Shown here one piece after another: positions 1 to 4,700 of a stretch of DNA of 6,417 nucleotides. Every line of letters starts with the position of its first letter. Positions within the stretch are counted from its first letter, which is position 1. The notes under the pieces are model-generated. The model had not been told where the DNA came from. It did not search any database and saw nothing but the letters and a program-made list of their open reading frames with translations. Source of the DNA: Opitutales bacterium (lineage in GTDB: Bacteria > Verrucomicrobiota > Verrucomicrobiia > Opitutales > T3Sed10-336); the NCBI GenBank assembly GCA_007132315.1, contig SLOW01000252.1, positions 1 to 6,417 of the forward strand, given 5' to 3'. Both the position numbers and the translations under genes were made by a program.

Positions 1-213
1 CTTCAGCCGCCACCGAAAATCGAATCGAAAACAGAAACCTTGTAGTGGAGACCTATGGTCGCTTATCAACGACTTACGTGAAAATCGGGCTCCAGTTGAG
101 AAAGTCGGGCTAACACGGGCCTCGAGCAGGCGATTGCCGGCGATATCCTGAGCTGAAATCACCGAATAACGCTTGTGGAAGTCGATTCCTACGAATATAT
201 TACTGTCGTTCAT
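1..213 (-). pseudogene. IS110-family transposase, N-terminal fragment (partial at window edge)
   Basis: The frame begins with ATG at 213 on the minus strand, with AAAGGA about 7 bases upstream as a plausible ribosome binding site. The first residues read MNDSNIFVGIDFHKRYSVIS and continue AQDIAGNRLLEARV. The GIDxHK block is the N-terminal signature of IS110-family DEDD transposases, and its Asp is the first catalytic acidic residue of the RuvC-like domain. These enzymes move IS110 elements by recombination, guided by a bridge RNA from the element's noncoding end. Family similarity fades after about residue 34 (near base 110). The frame stays open to the edge, but its later residues are rich in S, R and F and do not resemble the family. 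In another minus-strand frame, tandem stops TGA TAA lie at 68-63. I infer an internally deleted or truncated, inactive copy. The family call is firm; the extent of the gene is not. Confidence 0.75.
50..73 (-). other. Two overlapping small hairpins downstream of the tandem stops
   Basis: Read on the minus strand, bases 73-58 form GUCGUU, loop GAUA, AGCGAC: a 6-bp stem with one G-U pair. Bases 60-50 form GACC, loop AUA, GGUC. The two stems share bases 58-60, so they exclude each other. The tandem stop codons (68-63) lie within the first stem. Their place at the distal end of an IS110-type element is where an IS1111-type guide RNA would lie. The stems are short and could be chance; no guide loops were identified. 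Confidence 0.25.
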
Positions 214-245
214 GGAAGAATCCTTTGGTTTGGTGTTAGGAACTC

Positions 246-860
246 TTGAACCGCCCTAATTTAACCCAAATCCGAGGATTTCCCCTTTCATGTTACCTGA
301 CCCGCGGGGCGATGGGATGGGTCGCGACTGTTATGGGTGTGTTCTCAGCCGCAGTGCCTTTTATCATTGGCATCGCCCTTGGAGAACGTCCTTCGGGTAT
401 CGCGATTCTCGGGGTCCTGACGGTTACCGTCGCCCTGCTTCTTGGCATCCGGAGAAACGAAGGTCGCCAGGAGGTTGGCGGTCGTCCTACTGGCGATCTC
501 ACCGATATTGTGGACGGCATCCTCGCGGGAATCTTTTTTGGATGCTCCTTTGTGTTTCTGGGGCAGGGCGCGAGCGACAATCCTCTTTGGCCGGTGACGA
601 TGGTTCTGGCGGGATCGATACCGCCGCTTCTTTTGCTTTGGACCCTGAAGGCTCCCGAACGTTTCGGGTTGCCAAATGCGTGGGGATTGATCGCCGCCAC
701 CGGCGTGTGCCAGGGAGTTGGCTTCACTGCCTTTGCTCTCGCGGTGATGGATGGATCCAGCCTGCTTGCGTTTGGGATCCTTTGCGAACGCATGACGCGG
801 ATCCAGGTGGTGGGCGTAATGGTTGCAGTGAGCGGCATCGTCTGTTTGGTAATCGGGTAG
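246..860 (+). CDS. Truncated EamA/DMT-superfamily transporter, probable pseudogene
   Basis: This 204-residue hydrophobic protein resembles the EamA (DUF6/RhaT-like) drug/metabolite transporter family. Complete members have about 280-300 residues and ten helices in two repeats. Membrane segments lie near residues 22-45, 50-67, 90-106, 115-133, 145-163 and 186-203. The repeat-ending signature appears twice, as LGERPS (45-50) and CERMTRIQ (180-187). Similarity starts near residue 17 (YLTRG), so the first three helices are absent. In the second repeat only about 10 residues separate MDG (168-170) from CER (180-182). The matching interval in the first repeat, TRG (19-21) to GER (46-48), spans about 25, so part of the ninth helix is lost. 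The start is TTG with AGG five bases upstream, and an in-frame TAG sits at 237-239; ATG at 312 is an alternative. The substrate is unknown. A functional carrier is unlikely. Confidence 0.7.
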   Translation: MNRPNLTQIRGFPLSCYLTRGAMGWVATVMGVFSAAVPFIIGIALGERPSGIAILGVLTVTVALLLGIRRNEGRQEVGGRPTGDLTDIVDGILAGIFFGCSFVFLGQGASDNPLWPVTMVLAGSIPPLLLLWTLKAPERFGLPNAWGLIAATGVCQGVGFTAFALAVMDGSSLLAFGILCERMTRIQVVGVMVAVSGIVCLVIG

Positions 861-940
861 TGCCGGGGTAAAGGACAAGGGGTGTTGGCGTGGCAAACCA
901 ATCCGGTAGGCCTGAGAAACGAAGTTTGTGGGAAGCAATA

Positions 941-1072
941 TCAGCCACTGCGAAATATTTCCCGGCCAGAAGCATCGCTTCTGATCGTAAACCAATATAC
1001 CCGAACCAGGATGACGATTTGAAACGGTGTTTGAATGAAGAGATACACCGGTTCCCATGCGTGCCCGCCCAT
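941..1072 (-). CDS. Possible 43-residue hydrophobic ORF, doubtful
   Basis: An ATG at 1072 opens a 43-codon minus-strand frame ending in TGA at 943-941. It has one strongly hydrophobic aromatic stretch at about residues 9-30 (from VYLFIQTPFQ through VYWFTI), which would suit a single membrane helix although Arg24 sits inside it. There is no evident Shine-Dalgarno sequence. The same frame is open back to the TGA that ends the glucan synthase C-terminus (1150-1148), which makes read-through sequence or a remnant of another protein's C-terminus just as likely as a small gene. I do not recognise a family. Confidence 0.15.
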   Translation of the reverse strand: MGGHAWEPVYLFIQTPFQIVILVRVYWFTIRSDASGREIFRSG

Positions 1073-1103
1073 CGGGATGTGGGTGATTGCCGCGTAGATG
1101 TTT

Positions 1104-1127
1104 GCCGGCGGGGTCCCGACCGCCGGC
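1104..1127. terminator. Strong GC hairpin downstream of the glucan synthase; weak terminator candidate
   Basis: GCCGGCGG (1104-1111) and CCGCCGGC (1120-1127) form a perfect 8-bp inverted repeat around an 8-base loop. The minus-strand loop can also form an inner GGT/ACC pairing, giving an alternative extended stem. It lies about 20 bases past the glucan synthase stop and between two convergent genes, as a transcription terminator would. On the minus strand it is followed by AAACATC, and on the plus strand by TGAAGCG, so the U-tract of an intrinsic terminator is missing. It could act as a transcript-end stabiliser or be a fortuitous GC palindrome. Confidence 0.35.
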
Positions 1128-1150
1128 TGAAGCGCGGCGCCACTGATTCA

Positions 1151-1789
1151 TGGCTCCTGCCGGAATGTCATTTCCACCGTGTGTTCCCGGTGGTCGTCGC
1201 GGAGGGGGAGGCGGTTGTCGGACAGGGGGCGTCCGTCGAGGCTGAGGGTGCTTGGGCCGTCGTCAGGGATGCGGGTGAAGGTGATGTGATAGACCGTCTG
1301 ATAGAAGCGGTAATGCACCTTATGGGTGGTCCAGTTTTTAGGCACCCGTGGGGAGAGGCGGAGGTGGTCGCCTTCACGGTGGATGCCGAGGAGGGTTTCC
1401 GTGAGCAGGCGGTACATCCAGGCGGCCGAGCCGGTGTACCAAGACCAGCCGCCGCGGCCGGTGTGCGGAACGACTCCGTAGATGTCGGCGGCGACGACGT
1501 ACGGTTCCGCTTTATAGACGGCCATCCGTTCGGGTGTGTCGCGGTGATGGACGGGATTGAGCATCGCGAACAGTTCCCAGGCGTGCTCGGTTTCGCCGAT
1601 TCGGGCGAACGCCATGGCGGTCCAGATCGCGCCGTGGGTGTACTGTCCACCGTTTTCGCGCACGCCCGGGATGTAGCCTTTGATGTAACCGGGGTTGAGG
1701 TCCGAATGGTCGAAGGGCGGATCGAAGAGCTGGATGACCCGGTCGTCGGGGCGGACGAGGCGCCGGTAGACCGACGCCATGGCCTGGCG
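1151..1789 (-). pseudogene. Detached C-terminus of the glucan synthase GH94 phosphorylase domain (frame-shifted)
   Basis: This 213-residue segment starts RQAMASVYRRL and ends TFRQEP just before a TGA at 1150-1148. It carries highly conserved GH94 sequence: FDPPFDHSDLNPGYIKGY, VRENGGQYTHGAIW, YVVAADIYGVVPHTGRGG and WSWYTGSAAWMYR. The last resembles the TGSA-type motif near the phosphate site in GH94 phosphorylases. It is followed by the usual C-terminal beta strands (LRLSPRVPKNW, VYHITFTR). It belongs to the same original gene as the upstream synthase but lies in another frame, entered at about 1781-1795. No ribosome binding site or credible start would allow separate expression, and a lone barrel end could not fold into an enzyme. 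I interpret it as the stranded end of the ancestral protein. Confidence 0.85.
1168..1782 (-). other. Out-of-frame tail of the glucan synthase ORF
   Basis: Residues 1541-1744 of the long ORF are dominated by Ser, Thr, Pro, Arg and Ala (for example the run RRSTGASSAPTTGSSSSSIR) and have no domain character. Over the same bases the neighbouring minus-strand frame encodes strongly conserved GH94 sequence. The tail is therefore a frame shadow read after a deletion junction, not a linker or low-complexity domain. Confidence 0.85.
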
Positions 1790-4700
1790 AGTACGGTGGG
1801 ATTCGCCCGCAGGGCGGGGTCGGCGTAAACCAACGCTCCGGCCATTTTCGCGTACAGTTGCGCATCCGCCTCGCTGGCGTCGAGCTGTTGGAGGGTGATC
1901 TGGCTGTGTACCCAGGCCAAATCGAACGCGCGTTCGGCCATACGGGCGCTCTGGTATTTCTCCACCTGGGCGAGGGCGCCCTCGCGGCTTTCGGACGCGC
2001 CCAAAACCAGGTCGATGACGGCTTTCCCGTGCGCGGGCAGAACCACCTTGCGCCGCAGCGCCACAATCGGATCGAGCACGGAACCCACCGTGTTCGACAA
2101 GGGCGAAGCGCGCCGCATGGCGGCGGGTGCTTCCGGACGTCCACCGCGCCCGAGAAAACGGACCCGGTCGGTTTCGCAGGAGAGGTCCCGCGGTTTGCCC
2201 GTTGGGTCCAGCATCATGTGCAGGAGCCACGGCGGGTTTTCCTCGTCGGAACGCGCGCGGCGGGTGGCGAACAGGGCGGAGGATTCCGGGGCGAATTCGG
2301 TTTGTATGAAAAGGTTGCTGAAAGCCGGATGCGCTTCGTCGGCCGCCTGGGGCACCATCACCACCTCGGCGTAACTCGTCAACTCGATCGTTCGTTCACG
2401 GGCCGAATGATTGGTGATGGTGACGCGGCGCAGCTCGACGTCGTCCTCGGGCGAGACACTGATTCGCGTGTGGACTTCGAGGTCCTGTTGATGCTGGCGG
2501 AATTCGGCTCGCGCCTGACTGAAAATGGCTTCGTATCCATCGGTGGCGTGCCGGGTGGGTTGATACGCGGTGGACCAGAATTCCCCGGTCTCCACGTCCC
2601 GCAGATAGACAAACAGACCCCGGCAATCGCACGTGGCGTCCTCGCGCCAGCGGGTCACAGCCAGGTCGCGCCAGCGACTGCAGCCGGCGCCGGCGCTGCT
2701 GATGACGACATGATATTGGCCGTTGGACAGCAGATGGATCTCCGGAGCAGCGGGCGTGGGATCGGTGAATTCCCGCATGCCGCTTTCGCCATCCCCTATG
2801 AGCAGATTGGATTCGTCAAGTTTCCGGTTTTCGGAAAGCACCCCGACAGCAGTCCTCGGCATGCGTTCCTGGAGCAGGAGCTCCGTGGCCTTGAGTAACG
2901 GACAAGCCATGAAACGCCGCTGCATCAGGCGGCCGTGTGTCAGGTTGTCGAGGGCGAGCAAACTCATGCCCTGATGATGCGCCATAAACGCCCGGACCGC
3001 GGCGCTGGATTCGTCGGGCGGCAGGCGGGACGGGGTATAATCCACCGATTCGTAAAATCCGTAGTCGCCTTCGAGCCCTTCGGCTGCCAGCCGCTGCAGA
3101 TTCTCACAGGCCTCTTTGGGGGCGACCATCAGCGCCATCACGGTGGCGTAGGGAGCGATGACCAGATCCTCGGCCAGCCCGCGTTTCAATCCGAGGCCGG
3201 GCACGCCAAACGCACGGTACTGGTAGTTCAAGTGGACGTCGGTCCGGTTGTAGGCCGATTCGGATATGCCCCACGGCACGCCCCGCAATTTTCCGTATTC
3301 GACCTGTTTGCGCACCGCCGCCCGGCAGGTGTGGTCGAGCAGGGTGTTCTCGAAATTCGGCATCACCAGGAGCGGCATCAAGTACTCGAACATGGAGCCG
3401 TTCCAGGAAACCAGGATCGGCTCTCCGCGCGAAGCGACCAGCAGCCGGCCCATGGAGAACCCATGATCCTGCGGGATCTGCCCCAGTGCGATGGCGACGT
3501 AACTGCCCAGCCGCGCCTCCGAGGCGAGGAGGTCGTAGAAGCCGCTGTCGCTCCGGCATTCACCGACGTTGAAGCCGGTTGTGAACAGATTTCTGGAGGT
3601 ATCGTACAAAAAACCGAAATCCATTGCGGCGAGATGGTCGCACGTCCATGCAAGCCCCTCCAAAGAAACGAGGCGCGCATGGGCGCGTTTGGCGGCCGTT
3701 CGCACGGCGTCGAGAAGTGCCCCGGTTTGCCGGGACGTGTTCTCCGGCGATTTCGAGTCAGAGGCCGCGGGATCCCGCAAGCGCGCTTCGAGCCGGGGGC
3801 AAAGGGTTCTGTCGAAGTTGGCGATGTCACGCAGCGTGGGGACTTCGCCCGGCTGACCGAGCTCATCCTCGACCCCGGACGGGTTGTCCAGGGACAGCCA
3901 GGGCGCGAGAAAGCGCATGTCCTCCAAATGGCCTTCGCAGTCCTGCTTCAACGAGCGGGCCCAGCGACGGCACTCATCTTCATTGTCGGCTGTCGCATCG
4001 ATCATCCGGGCTTCCGCGGTGGCCCGTTCGAGCAGGGCGAGCGCCCCGCGCAAATCGTCCGGAGCGGTCGTAAATTCGGCCTCCAGTTCGGCCAGCCCGG
4101 AGTCGTGCCGAAGGTGACCGCGCAGGATTCTCAAGGTGTCGCCCAGCCCGGCGAACACCTCGGGCGTATGGATTTTTACGTCGGGCTGCTCGCGCAATCC
4201 CGCGGCGAGGGTCATCAGGTGTCCCGCCAGGTTGCCGCTGTCGACACTGGACACGTAATGCGGCAGGAGCGGTTTCAGGGTGCGGGTTTCGTACCAGTTG
4301 AAAAGGTGACCCCGATGGCCTTCCATTTTCCGCACGGTGGCGAGGGTGTTTTCCGTGCGCTCAATCAAACCGCCCGCCGAAAGGTATCCGAGATCCCGCG
4401 CCGCCAGGTTGGCGAGCAGGGCCAGGCCGATGTTCGTGGGCGAGGTCCGGGACGCGATCATGGGTTTGGGGGTTTCCTGGAAATTGTCGGGCGGCAGCCA
4501 GTTCTCCTCTTCGGTTACAAACGTCTCGAAGTAATGCCAGTGCCGGCGCGCAGAACAACGGAGAAAGGTTTTCTGCTCGGCGGTTAGTGGTGGAACCTCG
4601 GCTATGATCGGCCGGCTGATCCACCAGGCGATCGCGGGAGCCGCCGGCCAAAGAACGAGGAACGGAAGCACCGGAAGCGGCTGGGCCGATTGTGTAGCGG

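Larger units (their letters stand above)
1..290 (-). mobile_element. IS110-family insertion sequence remnant, boundaries undefined
   Basis: The transposase start at 213 and its upstream leader (214 to about 290) mark one end of an IS110-type element that abuts the transporter fragment. Recognisable transporter sequence begins near base 294, so the element's outer boundary lies between 214 and about 294. IS110 elements usually lack terminal inverted repeats and clear target duplications, so the exact end cannot be read by eye. The leader is under 80 bases, too short for the roughly 150-200 base bridge-RNA region that the IS110 subgroup carries upstream of its transposase. An IS1111-like arrangement, with the guide RNA downstream of the transposase, fits better; this is inference. 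Bases 1-110 would then be the 3' part of the element. Confidence 0.5.
861..1147. other. Convergent intergenic region, no convincing gene
   Basis: These 287 bases lie between the 3' ends of the transporter fragment and the glucan synthase. Several frames are open across them on both strands, but none has a good start, ribosome binding site or recognisable family. The clear structures are the GC hairpin at 1104-1127 and a weaker inverted repeat at 967-983 (CAGAAGC, loop ATC, GCTTCTG). Neither is followed by a T-run on either strand, so no canonical intrinsic terminator serves either gene. Base composition drops toward A+T around 930-1030. Confidence 0.6.

Noticed and set aside
268..281. Dyad AAATCC-GA-GGATTT as an operator or IS terminal repeat.
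   Set aside because: The 2-base centre is too tight for a hairpin. No second copy was found at another end, and IS110 elements usually lack terminal inverted repeats.
753..780. Two GGATCC words (753-758 and 775-780) flanking the transporter deletion, as the repeats that caused it.
   Set aside because: A deletion between direct repeats leaves a single copy, and both are still present, so they do not explain the loss.
967..983. Inverted repeat CAGAAGC-ATC-GCTTCTG as a terminator.
   Set aside because: It has only a 7-bp stem and no T-run on either strand; it is also distant from the glucan synthase stop.
345..1151. A 268-codon minus-strand ORF covering the intergenic region and the transporter antisense strand, whose ATG overlaps the glucan synthase TGA.
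   Set aside because: The ATG/TGA overlap imitates translational coupling. However, the product is basic and low in motif content, and most of it is antisense to the clearly membrane-like transporter frame.
1778..1800. Programmed ribosomal frameshifting as the explanation for the two glucan synthase frames.
   Set aside because: There is no slippery heptamer or obvious downstream stimulator. A frameshift would also not account for the several hundred missing family residues at the same point.
2935..4587. A 550-codon plus-strand ORF antisense to the glucan synthase, with similar long ones at 890-1828, 1858-2898 and 5188-5901.
   Set aside because: They lie opposite well-conserved domains, have no recognisable motifs, and are the usual antisense shadows of GC-rich coding sequence.
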